From Alloascoidea africana (Eukaryota; Ascomycota; Alloascoideomycetes; Alloascoideales; Alloascoideaceae): a stretch of DNA of 64,000 nucleotides. The stretch lies in contig JAKTTT010000003.1 of NCBI GenBank assembly GCA_030581615.1, positions 496,001 to 560,000 of the forward strand, in the 5' to 3' direction. The position numbers and the translations under genes are program-made. Shown piece after piece: positions 52,780-64,000 of this stretch. Position 1 is the stretch's first letter. Every line of letters starts with the position of its first letter. Below the pieces are notes generated by a model. That model had not been told where the DNA came from, made no database searches, and saw only the letters and a program-made list of their open reading frames with translations.

Positions 52780-53135
52780 TCCGTGCTGCTGTGCTGTGCT
52801 GTGCTGTGCTGTTGTGCTGTGGTCGTTGTAAGTGAAAGGTAGATCTCAGCTCTTTTGCTTTTCACTTTTTCACTTTCACTTTCGGTTTCCGTTTCCGTTT
52901 CGGTTTCTCGGCTTTGCGCCAAACGAAATTTTCGTGCGAAAAAACTGCGTTCTGAGATATACGCTGCACCCGCTCTGTCCCGCGTACCGCACAGCACGCC
53001 TGGATATAAATAGCCCTCCCCGCGGGTGTACGGGTGTGTCTCGCTCCGGGTCTTTTTGGATCCACCACACCAGTCCTGCCATGCGACCACCACGACCTCC
53101 ACGACCACGACCACGACCACGACACCTTCGCCAGC
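52780..53135. promoter_or_regulatory. Divergent promoter ADE2 / FPK1-like kinase
   Basis: Contains (GTGCT)n repeats at about 52788-52815, a polypyrimidine CTTTC/GTTTC tract (52855-52915), a TATAAATA box at 53005-53012 oriented toward the kinase, the Rap1-like core at 53025-53037, and (ACCACG)n repeats just before the kinase ATG. No Bas1/Gcn4 TGACTC site was found. Confidence 0.5.
53025..53037 (+). promoter_or_regulatory. Rap1-like element GGTGTACGGGTGT
   Basis: The same 13-base core as at 31963-31975 (end shifted by one) and 60320-60332, about 100 bp upstream of the kinase ATG and just downstream of its TATAAATA. Confidence 0.5.
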
Positions 53136-56100
53136 ATGGAGAACCCTCCGCTGCTGCGACAGAACGGCAGCAAGAACACCGGTGGCAGTGCCAGCAGCAC
53201 CGACAGCAACACTCCCTCCGCCAGAAGCGCGGGCCACAAGCCCCAGGCCTCCAGCAACAGCGTCAGCTCGGCTCTGAACAAGATTAGTCAACACGAGGTT
53301 CCTGTGTCTGATGATCAGAAACTGGGCCGTGCGCAGAGCCAGCCCCAGACACTGGCCATCGCCAGCAACAGCACCACTGGCTCCGGCTCCAATGCGAACC
53401 CTAGTCCTACTCCCAGTCCCTCCCCCAGCCCGACCCCGAGCTCCTTCGCCAGTTTTCCCTCCGGCTCTGCTTCTGGCCAGGGTGCTTCAGCACGGACCAA
53501 CTTTTCGAGCAAGTTGAGGAACATTCTCCGCTTCAACAGCAGCTCCAACTCTCCTACAAACTCTCCTCTGTCGTCTCCAGCACAGCCCAGTGCCGCCCAC
53601 CAGCACCCTCAACGGAATCTTCCGTCTCCCGCCATAATAATCACAAAGGAAAGCTCGGACTACTTTTCAAAATCCGCTCAGTCCCAGTCCCAATCCCAGG
53701 CTTCTCACACACAATCGCAACCGCAAATGCGAGCGCAACAACAACAACAGCCATTATCGCAGTCGTCGCAATCACAGCCGCAGATTCAAACGATATCCCA
53801 AAGCCAGCACCAGCTAACAGGACATTCCATATCGACTCTCAGTCTCTCTGCGGTTGCATCAGGGCCTGGGGCTGGGGCTGGGGCTGGGGCTGGCACTGGG
53901 TCTGGCGTACCTGCTTCCACTAACCAGACCCTTCAACAATCACCTCAGCAAACTCTATCGACGATAAACACAAGCAGTGCAGCAAATAATAACAATACAC
54001 TAACAACAACCTCATTGTTAAAACGAGGGTTTCGAAGATTACGTTCGCCTTCTTCTCCTGCCCCCGCCAGTCCTACCGGCCATCAGAGCACCAGAGGCCT
54101 TGGTGGATCGGCAGTAGATAAGAATGAACACTCGGTAATCTCTTCGAACCCTTATTTTGCCCACCAGGGACTCCCACCCCACATGGACTCAAATCAGGCT
54201 CCTTCAAGTGGCTCAACCGGTCATAAGCACCACTTGTTCCACCTCTCCCAGCAGCCGCAACAACAACAAGCACAGTCGTTATCATCATCATCATCATCAT
54301 CCCAAGACCTTACATCGTCGCCTCGTGTCCAGCTCGTGGATACGCCTATAGCCCCAATTCCAGAACACCTGGAAGACGAAGAAGCAAGCTACGACATGGA
54401 TAATGCAAACCTAGAATCCAAAGCTGAGACCAATGTGCTTGAAACGGATACTTCGGCAACATCAAAGGACCAAGTTGAAAAAATATCGATAAAGCCACCT
54501 AGAAAGAAGAGTATTGGCGATGCAATAAACATCCAGCGTCAATTACGACGTGTTGCATCGGCCCCCATGGGACTAAAAAATTTGATTGGGGGTTCCCACT
54601 CACAAAGCAACTCTGGGGGAAACAACTTGGCTCCCCCTTCCAGCACAAGTGCAAATACAACGCCTCCACTGCCCCCCAATTCTCCCAGCTTATTGCAAAG
54701 TGCAAAGCTTTCGAATGGATCAAATACCACCGCTGTGGCAAGTACAGAAGGCTTTGAGGGCAAGCATCTTCAAGGATCAGCTGGCTCCCAGTCTACTGGA
54801 AACCTGTTGTCTGCGCCTACCGGAGGAGGCCGCAAGAGGAACAAGTCTTTTGGACAGCGTACCTATTCCAGCAACTCGATAAAAGTGTCGGATGTCGAGG
54901 TTGGACCCAACTCATTTGAGAAAATTCGATTACTTGGAAGAGGTGATGTTGGGAAAGTCTATCTTGTAAGGGAAAAGAGGACGAACAGATTATTTGCAAT
55001 GAAAGTATTGTCCAAGAAAGAGATGATTAGACGAAACAAGATTAAGCGGGCTTTAGCAGAACAGGAGATTTTGGCCACGAGTAATCACCCTTTTATCGTT
55101 ACATTGTACCATTCTTTCCAATCAGAGGAGTATCTTTACCTGTGTATGGAATACTGTATGGGAGGAGAGTTTTTCGGCGCACTACAAACGAGAGAGAGCA
55201 AGTGTATACCCGAGGATGATGCGCGATTCTATGCTGCTGAGGTCACGGCTGCTTTAGAGTATCTCCATTTAATGGGGTTCATCTATCGGGACTTGAAACC
55301 AGAAAACATTTTATTGCATCAATCTGGACACATTATGCTTAGTGATTTTGACCTTTCAAAACAATCCGATTCTAGTGGAGCCCCCACGATTGTAAACGTG
55401 AGCAGCAGTGGTAAAGGAGGCTCTTCCAGTAACGTTCCAGCGATCGACACAAAGGCATGCATTGCGGATTTTCGAACAAATTCGTTTGTGGGTACGGAAG
55501 AATACATTGCGCCCGAGGTGATAAAGGGGAAAGGCCATACAAGTGCAGTTGACTGGTGGACATTGGGGATTTTGCTTTACGAGATGCTGTTTGGTACGAC
55601 TCCTTTCAAAGGGAAGACCCGAAATGCAACGTTTTCCAACATTTTAAAGCATGATGTTTCATTTCCCGAACATTCCTCTTCACATCATGGAGTTCATTAC
55701 CAACAGATTTCTTCAAATTGCAAGTCTATAATTAAAAAGCTGTTGATTAAAGATGAGAATAAACGGTTGGGATCAAGAGCAGGTGCATCGGACGTTAAGG
55801 CGCATGTTTTCTTTAAGAATACGAGATGGGCACTGTTGAGAAATCAAAATCCTCCGATGATCCCCGTTTTGGGGAAACCAAATGGCTCGAAAGGTTTTAA
55901 ACCTGCAAAGGATAGTGAATCTGTGGACATTTGCGCTGGAAGTAACATGTCCACGACCACTCTAAAGGGCCATTTGTACAACAATAGCAACAACATCGGT
56001 GGTACCAATAATGAAAGCAATAAATCTGTGCCTACAACCCCATCACAGTCGCAAACTCATCTGAATCAACTTTCTTCAGCGGATGGTATAACGCCTGTGC

Positions 56101-56504
56101 CTCCTCCTACGTTAGGTACTCCTCTTCATCCTCCTCTACCACCCACCCCTGTAGCATATAACAACAACAACAGCAGCAATTCCGCAAGCACGCCTTCTTC
56201 TGCCAAGAGCAGTACCCATAACGGACGTGCCAGTGGTGCTGGTGGAGGCCGACGTGATTCATCCCTGGAGTCTGATCCCTTTGAGCAATTCAACTCGATC
56301 ACTCTCCACCATGATGGCAATGTCGATGATGAAGAATACTATACGGGTAACGAGAGTACCTATACCAGTGTGGTTTATACCGTTACGAATTCCACTGCGA
56401 ATAGCGGTACAAGTACACCGAATCATCATGGACACGAGGGAAAGCATTTTGGAAATGGTAAAGGTTTTGGATCGTTGAAAGTTGGAGTTTCAACGTTTAG
56501 ATAA
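53136..56504 (+). CDS. FPK1: AGC-family flippase kinase (Fpk1/Kin82-like)
   Basis: ATG at 53136 gives 1122 residues (893 in S. cerevisiae Fpk1). The N-terminal 590 residues are disordered, rich in Ser, Gln and Pro. The kinase domain covers about residues 594-910: Gly loop [26 protein letters not shown] with the ATP Lys, catalytic [20 protein letters not shown] with DFD instead of DFG (typical of Fpk1/Kin82/Nrc-2), a Ser-rich insert of about 40 residues, then the activation loop [26 protein letters not shown]. Fpk kinases activate type 4 P-ATPase lipid flippases at the plasma membrane and trans-Golgi and affect polarity. A C-terminal region of about 210 residues is low complexity. It is intronless. 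Frames opening before 53136 lack an ATG. Confidence 0.94.
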   Translation: MENPPLLRQNGSKNTGGSASSTDSNTPSARSAGHKPQASSNSVSSALNKISQHEVPVSDDQKLGRAQSQPQTLAIASNSTTGSGSNANPSPTPSPSPSPTPSSFASFPSGSASGQGASARTNFSSKLRNILRFNSSSNSPTNSPLSSPAQPSAAHQHPQRNLPSPAIIITKESSDYFSKSAQSQSQSQASHTQSQPQMRAQQQQQPLSQSSQSQPQIQTISQSQHQLTGHSISTLSLSAVASGPGAGAGAGAGTGSGVPASTNQTLQQSPQQTLSTINTSSAANNNNTLTTTSLLKRGFRRLRSPSSPAPASPTGHQSTRGLGGSAVDKNEHSVISSNPYFAHQGLPPHMDSNQAPSSGSTGHKHHLFHLSQQPQQQQAQSLSSSSSSSQDLTSSPRVQLVDTPIAPIPEHLEDEEASYDMDNANLESKAETNVLETDTSATSKDQVEKISIKPPRKKSIGDAINIQRQLRRVASAPMGLKNLIGGSHSQSNSGGNNLAPPSSTSANTTPPLPPNSPSLLQSAKLSNGSNTTAVASTEGFEGKHLQGSAGSQSTGNLLSAPTGGGRKRNKSFGQRTYSSNSIKVSDVEVGPNSFEKIRLLGRGDVGKVYLVREKRTNRLFAMKVLSKKEMIRRNKIKRALAEQEILATSNHPFIVTLYHSFQSEEYLYLCMEYCMGGEFFGALQTRESKCIPEDDARFYAAEVTAALEYLHLMGFIYRDLKPENILLHQSGHIMLSDFDLSKQSDSSGAPTIVNVSSSGKGGSSSNVPAIDTKACIADFRTNSFVGTEEYIAPEVIKGKGHTSAVDWWTLGILLYEMLFGTTPFKGKTRNATFSNILKHDVSFPEHSSSHHGVHYQQISSNCKSIIKKLLIKDENKRLGSRAGASDVKAHVFFKNTRWALLRNQNPPMIPVLGKPNGSKGFKPAKDSESVDICAGSNMSTTTLKGHLYNNSNNIGGTNNESNKSVPTTPSQSQTHLNQLSSADGITPVPPPTLGTPLHPPLPPTPVAYNNNNSSNSASTPSSAKSSTHNGRASGAGGGRRDSSLESDPFEQFNSITLHHDGNVDDEEYYTGNESTYTSVVYTVTNSTANSGTSTPNHHGHEGKHFGNGKGFGSLKVGVSTFR

Positions 56505-57112
56505 ACAGAGCTTTTTAAAGGGGCTGGTTTTTGGACTTTTTTTATATATATCATTCTCACATACATACACTCACAGTAGTAGTAACTTATATAAGTCACT
56601 GCTTTTTTTTTTGTAGTGGGGCTATATGCTCCAATAACAGATTTATTAGATGAACCGTTTATTCCATTCCGTTTTGTATTGGGCATTTTGTTCATGGTTT
56701 TTTTGGTCTTTCAATGGTGGGAATTAACGTTTTGAAGCGGGCAGACAGATGTACAGATACTATTTTTGTTTCCTTCTCTTCTATTTCTCGCTTTTGCTTG
56801 TCCGTCCCCGGCATGGACACATCTCGCACTTCTCCGTCATTGTCCTAGATTTTCTCCATTGCTCGTGCCCTCTCGTTCTCGCTCTCGTTCTCGCGGAACG
56901 GATCAGCCTATTTCTGTCCGCCATAAAGAAAAAAGTCCCCACGTCCGAGCGCTCAAGCGCCGTCTGTCCGTTCATGCAGGGAAGGGTGCTCCTCCTTTTG
57001 GTCCTCTCCTCCTCCTCCCCCTAGCTTATATCTTCTTCCCCAGATCTCATCCCGCTGCTCTTGCCATATCCATAACCATAAACTTCGGCCATAACCACAC
57101 CACAAATCACAC
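56505..57112 (+). other. FPK1-CAB4 intergenic region
   Basis: AT-rich 3' flank to about 56760, then a C/T-rich promoter with TCTCG/CTCGTT repeats (about 56868-56890). Weak open frames on the + strand here are Leu/Ser-rich pyrimidine-tract artefacts. Confidence 0.45.
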
Positions 57113-58315
57113 ATGTTATACGCAACGACCCTGGCGCTTGTCTCCGCGCCATCTGCCTTTTCGACCTCTAGGCTCTATGGCACCATGTTCCGCAAAGCGC
57201 TCGAGATGACCTTGCCCAACGGCGTTCTGGACATCCTGGTCATGTCCCCTCTGAGACACCACAAGGAGGTCGAACAGGTCGTCCGTTCGCTTTACGACGC
57301 CGCCAGGAAAGAGGCCGCCATTTGCAAGCGAGAAAAAGTCGACGTGCGCGTTCTTATCGATGGAACCCATTTGCGTGTGAGAAGAGAGTACTGGGAGTGT
57401 GTTTGTGCTGGGAAACAGGGTAAGCCAGGATTCGTGCCAACCTCTATGAAAATGGCCTTTATGATGCTAATTATATGAAAGAATCGTATCTCATTTCGGA
57501 TTTCCGATTCGAAGTTCTGGGCACCTCGCTTTCATCTGGCCTCCCATCTGTGATCTTGCCCATGGGCGAAGACTTTTTCAGCTCGAGAAGTGGCACATCA
57601 ACCCCCACCATTGCAGAAGAGTTTGGCGAGGGTTCTATTGAAGAGGAGATTTATGAAGGAACCTATGCAAATACAGCAGGTAAGTTATTTTTGATTGGGG
57701 CTATGGAGCAATTAGGTGGATGATTAACACACTCTCTCTGTCCATGACCAGTTTCCGGAACTTTTGATCGTCTCCATGATGGACATAAAATTCTCTTGAC
57801 GATTGCTGGGTTTCTATCGCGTGAAAAGTTGTTTGTGGGACTTACTGGCATGTAAAATGACAAGAAAATTTGAAAACCCCTACATTAACTAACAACTCTC
57901 TGTAGGTTCAAACCATGACCTTCTAAAAGACATCAAATTTTCAGAGTTGCTCCAGTCCTATGCGGATAGGAAAAGAGGAATCCAAAATTTTGTCAGCTAC
58001 GTCTTCCCAACTTTACAAGTTGAGATCGAGTCTATGAACAACTCGGATTTGTACGGGCCTTCAACCACAAGACCCGAGATTGAAGCGCTTATCCTCAGTA
58101 AGAAAACATTCAAACACTCTGTTGATATAAACAAAGAACGTGTTAGGCAAAACATGAAACCGTTGGACGTTTACAGCATTGGCGTCGTGGGTTGTCCCAT
58201 AGGCAGTGGAGATAAAGGTGCAAATGGAGAAAATGTTAATTTGTGGGCGGATAAACTGAGTAGCACAGAGCTGAGAAGGATCGACTTTGAGCAATTGAAC
58301 TTGAACAATGCATAA
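57113..58315 (+). CDS. CAB4: Pantetheine-phosphate adenylyltransferase (CoA synthesis), four exons
   Basis: Exons are 57113-57419, 57482-57679, 57752-57847 and 57906-58315. Introns are 62, 72 and 58 nt. The third starts GCATGT, a GC-AG intron with a TTAACTAAC branch; using it restores VGLTG|SNHDLLKDIKFSELLQ in frame. The product is 336 residues (305 in S. cerevisiae Cab4). The nucleotidyltransferase core has VSGTFDRLHDGHKILL, with the TxGH-type ATP site modified to HDGH, then the LSKKTFKHSVDINKER segment corresponding to the family's ISSTxxR region, and the C-terminal KPLDVYSIGVVG. It joins ATP to 4'-phosphopantetheine, the penultimate CoA step, in a complex with other Cab proteins. The N-terminal 190 residues resemble the poorly conserved N-terminal domain of other fungal Cab4 proteins. 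Confidence 0.93.
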
Positions 58316-58431
58316 CTATAGTTAAAAAAAAAATGTGTGATTCTATACAAAAAAGAGAATAGATTTGGATTTTCTTTTGGTTAATCCACCAGCCCTGTAA
58401 ACAACAAAAAAAAAACATGATTATTACATTA

Positions 58432-59473
58432 TTACAACTGTGTAATTGCCAAATTTCTTAATTTCTGCAAAGCCTGCTCAACTCTAACATCCAGCAGACC
58501 ATTGGCGTAGGCATCCCTCGACTCTGTTTCCAGATGCTGTTGCACACCAGCCAGCCTTGTGTAGGCCTCTGTACAAAACCGCACCTGGATCTTGACCAGA
58601 GCCTCAAAGCTAGGGTCCAAATATGAGACTCTGAGATCTACCAGTTGGGGGAGTTCACCCACCAATAGCCAATTCAGGTCTTCGTAGGCCTCTTTTGCAA
58701 AAACTAGGTCTCGTTCCAATTTGGGGAGTTTAGAAACGTCGTTACTTGGCTTTTCAGCCAGTCTTTTAGCCTTTGCGCGAATCGCATCGTAGTCCATCAT
58801 CTTACGGTTTCTTTTTTTAATTGCTTCATTCACATCGGAAAAGTATGCAACAAATCTAATCAAGGGTTCCAGCACCGTCTCTCGATAAGGCCCATCTAGA
58901 GCCTTGACAGTTTCCGAGTCCAGTTCTTTCACCGATATGAGGTATTGTTGAATTGCTGTGTCTCTGGATCCTGAATCTCCGTAGAACGCATCGATCGTCT
59001 CCGCAATTGCAGTCTGAGAAGCGGATATCCCTCTTAGACAATCGAGATACCCTTTGGCCTCTTTTGAAAGCGTTGTGGCTACAGTTTCCATTTTGCGATA
59101 TCTGCGTTCTTCTGCCTCGTAGACCTTGTCTATGGTCTTTTCAACCCGGCCCGTTTTCATCATCACCTATATATCGTGCAATTCATGTTAAACCAATTAT
59201 TTTTTTACAGAGACTGATAGCGAGCTAGAGCTCACTATCGTTTGTTTGTTCGAAGGTGTATTTGTAGAGCATTTGGTTGTTGGGAGTCCAGCATTGCCCC
59301 ACCTCGTGGGGAAGCATACCAGATACACTCAAAGCTCCTGAAATTGCTCTTTGACTCCTGAACCTTCAAAGGCCAAAACAAAAGAGCTAAAAAAAAATGG
59401 GAAGAGTCCAAAAGTGCTTGCTCACCTGCGTGCCGGCTCTGTTGACCGCTTTCTTAAATCCAGACCAGCTCAT
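58432..59473 (-). CDS. RVS161: BAR-domain amphiphysin-like protein Rvs161, two exons
   Basis: Exon 1 is 59473-59426 (MSWSGFKKAVNRAGTQ) and exon 2 is 59166-58432; the 259-nt intron starts GTGAGC and ends ATAG. The product is 260 residues, essentially the length of S. cerevisiae Rvs161 (265), with MSW-GFKKA-NRAG at the start as there. The BAR domain covers nearly everything: TIDKVYEAEERRYRKM, LSKEAKGYLDCLRGISASQTAIAE, LDSETVKALDGPYRETVLEP, FVAYFSDVNEAIKKRNRKMMDYD, LPQLVDLRVSYLDPSFEALVKIQVRFCTEAYTRLA and DAYANGLLDVRVEQ. With Rvs167 it forms a heterodimer that drives membrane scission in endocytosis. The amphipathic N-terminal helix of the N-BAR is encoded by exon 1, so the exon matters functionally. 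Confidence 0.96.
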
Positions 59474-60531
59474 CTTCGATTGGCGTTTGGTCTAGCTCTG
59501 GTTCTGGTAGTAGGCCTGTTGAACCACGTTGTGTCTGGTATTATCCAATGCAGGTACCTCGCAGACCGAAACTTTGTTTATTATGCCCGTGCCACAGGTT
59601 ACGCCGCGGTGCTGACAGTTACACCAGGCAGATACAGACATTGAGAACAAACAAATTGAGTACTCAGGAGTGTGCCAATACTAGAGAGACTTTGTAACTT
59701 TGTATTATTGACAGAGGCTCGGACGGTGATTTCAACCAAGAACACGTTTCGTCGTTCAATCGCCTAACGGACTTCCGAGATGGACACAGTCCGCTAGGCT
59801 AACTAACATCTTCGGACCCATGTGAAAATGAACATGGGACTTAAGCACCGTTAGAGCTTTTCTTCTTGGACTTTCCATGCTACTACTAAAAAAACACATG
59901 CAATTTGTTTCCCGCAGGTGCCGGTTAGAGTTAGTCCCATTGGAGGCAGCAGCCATCAAACTCAATCAAAAGTGATTGAGCGAACTTGCCTAATCCGTGA
60001 AAATCCTGAGAAGCAGGGCCATCATTGTCCAAGCTAGTTTGCCTTGCTGACGATCCACAGCTGTGCTCCGTTTAAGCTTTGGGTTAACATCGGACACACT
60101 CTCAGACATTGGCATGCCAAGCTCACAAACACAAACCAAGAGAGAGCATGGGTAGAAAACAGTCTCGGCTTCTCTCTCGCTCTCTCACACTCTCTCAAGG
60201 TTGATTAGCCTGGAATCGACCTGCTAACTGCTCTAGATTCTGTCATCCCTCGGCAGAAACTCGAGAAATCACCGAAGAAAAAGCAGAACTGGCCGCAAAA
60301 CCACACGCCGGACCGATAGGTGTATGGGTGTACATGCACCGCAGCCGAAAGCGGAAGTCTGACTTGCAGGCTCGTATCTCACGTACTTTAATTTTTATTG
60401 CTTTCTCTTCTTCCTCTTCTTCTTCTTCTTCTCCACAAGGCCCTACATTCTGCAGACTCGACTTGGACAGCTGAAAACAAACAGAAAACAGTAGGAGAAA
60501 GGCAAAGAGTCTTGGCATTCTTATATCAGCC
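59474..60531. promoter_or_regulatory. Divergent promoter RVS161 / ATG26
   Basis: About 1.06 kb between divergent starts, with no supported gene. It holds CT-rich tracts (60168-60200), a TTC repeat near 60410-60432, and the Rap1-like element at 60314-60332. The stretch 59640-59990 is less AT-rich, with short inverted segments. A small non-coding RNA there cannot be excluded, but I find no tRNA or clear snoRNA boxes. Confidence 0.45.
60314..60332 (+). promoter_or_regulatory. Rap1-like element CGATAGGTGTATGGGTGTA
   Basis: Its core matches S. cerevisiae Rap1 sites (ACACCCATACA on the other strand). It is nearly identical over 19 bases to the element at 31957-31975. It lies about 200 bp upstream of the ATG26 start. 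Confidence 0.6.
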
Positions 60532-63500
60532 ATGCCGTGGGCTCAGTCTCCAATCTCGAAAAACAGCCCGGCTTCTCCTCAACCACTCAAGCCACCGCCA
60601 CCTTCCCTGGCCTCAGTTGCCGTTTCAAAGTCCGGGTCGCCAGCAACTTCTTCACCATGTCCTCGTTCTTTAGCAGGAATGGAGCTTTCTTCAAAAGGAG
60701 AGCTTACTTCGGAAAATGATGGCGATGTTTGCTCGCCTGGTTGGAACAATTCATTTGTATCTATGCTGACATCTTCCAACATTGACAAAAACAACCTCTT
60801 CAAGCAGTTTCCTCTCATCCTCAACCTGTGGTCAGATCCTTCCTTAACCTCTATTTCGGTAGACGATACCATCACTAACGATCATGACGAGGATAAAAAT
60901 GGGGACAAAGAAATTCCTCAAAGCGAAGCAACCTCGTCTGAAACCTCGATATCCACAACTCAAGAGAAGGAACAGGAACCTTCGGAAGCTGAAACCATCG
61001 CCAGTACAATTGGCCTATCCTCAGCAGAAGGCGTGGGTCAATTAGAAAAAACAGTGCGAGCTTACGTCTGGCTGACCAGTGTAGACCGCGACGAACAGTC
61101 TTTACAGAAGAAAGCAGATCTACTGTGGCGGCGGCTTAATCAACTCTTCCACGCTCATCCAGAAGACGAGTTTCTAGGATGTGAGTACCTTCACATGCTT
61201 TTCTGTTTTTGGTCCACAATATAGTTTTAACCTTCTTTTTTTTCCCTAGTGTATTCGGCTTGGCTCTTTGGGGAAGCCCTGTTGCAAGGGAGAATCTATG
61301 TGACAAGAATGTTTCTCTATTTTTTCGCCCATATCCCAAAGGTCGAGGAAGGCACAACTCTCTTGGCAACGAACCTAACGATAACTCATCATCATGCATA
61401 TAGACATCGGAGCACAACTAGAGATTGGGTGATTTTAACAGACACCACCCTTTCCTTTTATTCCAGCTCAACAGACCTTTATTTCCCAATAGAACGAATA
61501 GACCTGAATAAAGTTGAAAAAGTGGAATTGGCGGCTCCAACGACAAAAAATAACAAACACGCACTGCATTTACCTCTCCGTTCTTCCTCAACTCTTAACG
61601 ATCAACATTTGAATGAAAACGACGCGGATAGAGAGATTATGGGCGATGATGCCCAAGATTACCATCAAGAAGTAGAAGAGGAGGAAGAGCAGACAAAACG
61701 CTTCAGCGTGACAATTTTAAAAGAAAACTCTAAGGAAAAGGAAGTCAAGTGGTTTGAAGCTGACAATCCATATAGCGCAAAGCTATGGGTTTCTACATTA
61801 TCACGACAGATATTTCAAGTTAGAAATAACGACACGACGGGACACGTTACAATAAGCATACCCTTGACAAACATTTTGGAGCTTGAAAGACCACCTGTTT
61901 TTGAACTTGGTCAAACTCTGAAAATCAAGGTGTTTGAAAGCTTTGATAACTATGTTGTTTACGACTACTATTTCACTTTTTTCAAAGAAGGAGGAGAAGC
62001 AATTCACACTGTCAAGTACGCATTCGATTCAAAATGGAGCTTTGGTTTGAACAAAGATGAGAAGGGAGATAAGAGCACCAGTAAACTTGTGGATTCAATA
62101 ACTCCACAAGCTGGCCTTCCTGAACACCACCATCACTTTCATCTTCACCATCATCGTAAACACCACGATCACCATTTTCATAAGAACAAATCGGACAAGC
62201 CACACTCAAAACACCATCACCACCATCATGTGGACTGGGATTGGAAGAGGCTTGGACTCGCGCATGTTAAAGAGTATGCAAGGCTTCATCCAGAAGATTC
62301 AACACCTTCAAATTTGGATCTGAAAGAACATGAATCAAACGAACCAGAAATCCCACCATCTCTGCAATCCTCTCACATCACTACAAAATCAGAAGTTCAA
62401 AATAACCAAGAAGCAGCAGCACATGAATCGGTGCCAAAAGTTAGAGAACATAGAAGGTTCCTTTCTCATATACATATTGGAAGAAAACACCAAAGATCTG
62501 GCGAAAGCACCCCATCTTTTTCTGGAGGAAGGAGCCCAGATACCAGCAGATCACAAAAACATTTTTCGCTACCGACGGATGGCGAATGGTCCAATTCTTC
62601 TTATCGACAATCTACTTTGGCATCCCCTCGGTCGCCTGCTTCTGACGGAATTGGATATGAAAGTGCCCCTACTATTGACTCTGTAATTAAAAAACTAGAA
62701 AGTTTAACCCCCGAAGGCAGACATTCTTCCTCATGCGATTCAAAAAACTCTTGTTCTTGCTCTAATTCAACAAAAGACTCTGCCCCGATTCTAGGTAGGG
62801 CAAAATTTGTTAAAAGGCGGCTATCAGAGAGGCTTGGCCAATCAATTAACAAAGTGAATGAGATATGGACAGGGAGCCCAAAGCATTTCGAATTGGAACC
62901 TACTTCGAGCGAAGATTTTGCGTCTCCCGGGACACCTTCAAAACACATTGTATCTTCGCCTTCTGACATAGAGCAAAGCAACAATAGATTTAGGTCCCAT
63001 TTCACTCTTCGCAGTTCTGAATCATTAAGAGCAAGCTACTACACCCGGCTTCAGAGGACTGTACTAATTCACGGTAAACTCTATCTCGGAACATCTGTAG
63101 TTTGTTATAGAAGTTTACTGCCAAAGACCAGGATCAAAATGATATTGCCTTATCAGGACATTGAGTCTGTTCATAAAGAACGAGGGTTCAAGTTTGGTTA
63201 CTCGGGAATAGTAATTGTCATCAGGGGACACAAGGAGGAAGTTTTCTTTGAGTTTGTGAGCTCTAGTGCTAGAGACGACTGTGTGGCCGTTCTCCAACAT
63301 CAACTGGATGTGATTCGAGAAAAGAATAAAAAGAGGAAACAAGAAGAAGAAAGTGAGAATGGGAAAGAGGACGAGCATCAAAAGACTAGACCTGGAATTG
63401 GATCCTTATCCATTGCCTCTACCAAGTCAATGTTGGACCATGCTAGGTTGAACGTTTATGGAGAGCTGCTACAACTTGATAAAGGGTTCCCCATAATCAT

Positions 63501-64000
63501 TGATGATAGTTGTCTTGAAAAAAACACAAGGTTTATCGAGTATATTAAACCACGCTACAAGTTTACACTTTTGACAATTGGATCTCGAGGTGATGTTCAG
63601 CCCTATATAGCACTTGGATTGCGCCTCATAGCTGAAGGTCATCAGGTCAAGATTGCGACACACAGTGAGTTCAAAGACTGGATTGAGAGTTACAAAATGG
63701 AGTTTAGTGAAGTTGCCGGGAACCCCACTGAACTAATGCAGCTGATGATCCAGCACGGTTCAATGTCATTAGCATTTATCAAGGATGCCTCTGCTAGATT
63801 TCGAACCTGGATTGATGAACTACTCTCTACAAGTTGGCTTGCGTGCAAGGATAACACCGACATTTTGATTGAGAGTCCAAGTGCGATGGGCGGAATCCAT
63901 ATAGCAGAAGCTTTGGAGATTCCATATTTCAGAGCGTTTGCAATGCCATGGACAAGAACACGGGCTTACCCACATGCATTTATAGTTCCCGATCAGAAGA
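60532..64000 (+). CDS. ATG26: Sterol 3-beta-glucosyltransferase, 3' end beyond the window
   Basis: Exon 1 is 60532-61180; a 69-nt intron (GTGAGT, TTTAAC branch) leads to exon 2 from 61250, open to the window edge. About 1133 residues are visible. After a Ser/Pro-rich start, a GRAM domain straddles the intron (FLGLYSAWLFGEALLQGRIYVTRMFLYFFAHIPK). A PH domain follows (DWVILTDTTLSFYSSSTDLYFPIERIDL ... WVSTLSRQIFQ), with an acidic loop. A His-rich linker (nt 62120-62235) leads to a second GRAM domain (VLIHGKLYLGTSVVCYRSLLPKTRIKMILPYQDIESV). The UDP-glycosyltransferase domain then begins LLTIGSRGDVQPYIALGLRLIAEGHQVKIATHSEFKDWI and continues to DTDILIESPSAMGGIHIAEALEIPYFRAFAMPW. The UDP-sugar-binding C-terminal half is missing here. 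The enzyme glucosylates ergosterol; in some yeasts it is needed for pexophagy. Confidence 0.95.

Noticed and set aside
52689-53294. 201-codon minus-strand frame across the ADE2/FPK1 promoter
   Set aside because: It overlaps the ADE2 start, the promoter repeats and the FPK1 start, and shows no domain.
59351-59644. 97-codon + strand frame with a hydrophobic segment
   Set aside because: It lies antisense to RVS161 exon 1 and its intron, starts at TTG, and has no family match.
59640-59990. Possible non-coding RNA between RVS161 and ATG26
   Set aside because: Slightly higher GC and short inverted segments only. There are no tRNA A/B boxes, no box C/D or H/ACA arrangement I could defend.
1-64000. 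CRISPR arrays, prophage, operons or a bacterial defence system
   Set aside because: All genes are yeast-like with spliceosomal introns. No spaced direct repeats or bacterial gene families were seen.
1-64000. CUG-Ser or CUG-Ala genetic code
   Set aside because: CTG codons occupy conserved Leu positions in LSM8 (RLLV, NLIL) and ADE2 (GRML), so standard decoding fits.

Overview
The window is nuclear DNA of a budding yeast (Saccharomycotina). It holds 24 protein-coding genes whose best matches are yeast orthologues: TRM2, a glycogenin, MDM38, DUT1, MDE1, LSM8, TRM1, DPB4, CAT2, a GIT1-like transporter, GRX3/4, YCH1, DML1, a RHO4-like GTPase, ADE2, FPK1/KIN82, CAB4, RVS161 and ATG26, plus a cell-wall mannoprotein, two zinc-cluster regulators, a large TPR protein and an orphan. 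CTG falls on conserved leucines (for example in LSM8 and ADE2), so the standard code is used, not a CUG-Ser or CUG-Ala code. I infer 23 introns in 14 genes. That is far more than in Saccharomyces. Most are 58-109 nt, with varied 5' splice sites but good CTAAC/TTAAC-type branch points, which points to an intron-rich, probably earlier-diverging yeast lineage. The species cannot be named from the sequence. Layout. 0-16 kb: a Ser/Thr-rich wall protein (+), a zinc-cluster factor (-), TRM2 (+), a very long glycogenin (+) and MDM38 (+). 16.5-20 kb: DUT1 (-), then a graveyard of mobile DNA (inverted Ty1/copia integrase fossils, a foldback repeat and a LINE-like 3' end), then MDE1. 20-28 kb: LSM8 (-), TRM1 (+), five-exon DPB4 (+) and CAT2 (-). 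28-36 kb: a two-exon Aro80-like zinc-cluster factor (-), a GIT1-like phosphodiester transporter (-) and a 1.9 kb, partly GC-rich gene-poor stretch. 36-44 kb: a 1652-residue TPR protein (-), a purine-rich repeat field and an orphan protein that may be myristoylated (-). 44-64 kb: GRX3/4, YCH1, DML1, RHO4-like, ADE2, FPK1-like, CAB4, RVS161 and a 3'-truncated ATG26. The genes are housekeeping functions in ordinary eukaryotic order. There is no operon, gene cluster or defence island, and I did not find a clear new system. The most useful non-trivial signals are these: (i) paired CGCGAAA and ACGCGT elements in the promoters of both DNA-replication genes (DUT1 and DPB4); (ii) a shared Rap1-like GGTGTAYGGGTGT element in three promoters; (iii) a probable GC-AG intron in CAB4; (iv) missed first exons in MDM38, RVS161 and the TPR protein; (v) dual-targeting architecture in TRM1 and CAT2; (vi) an unusual RHO4-like GTPase with a non-canonical P-loop and large extensions; (vii) a repeated linear motif in the TPR protein; and (viii) a candidate broken small gene in the GC-rich gap upstream of the transporter.
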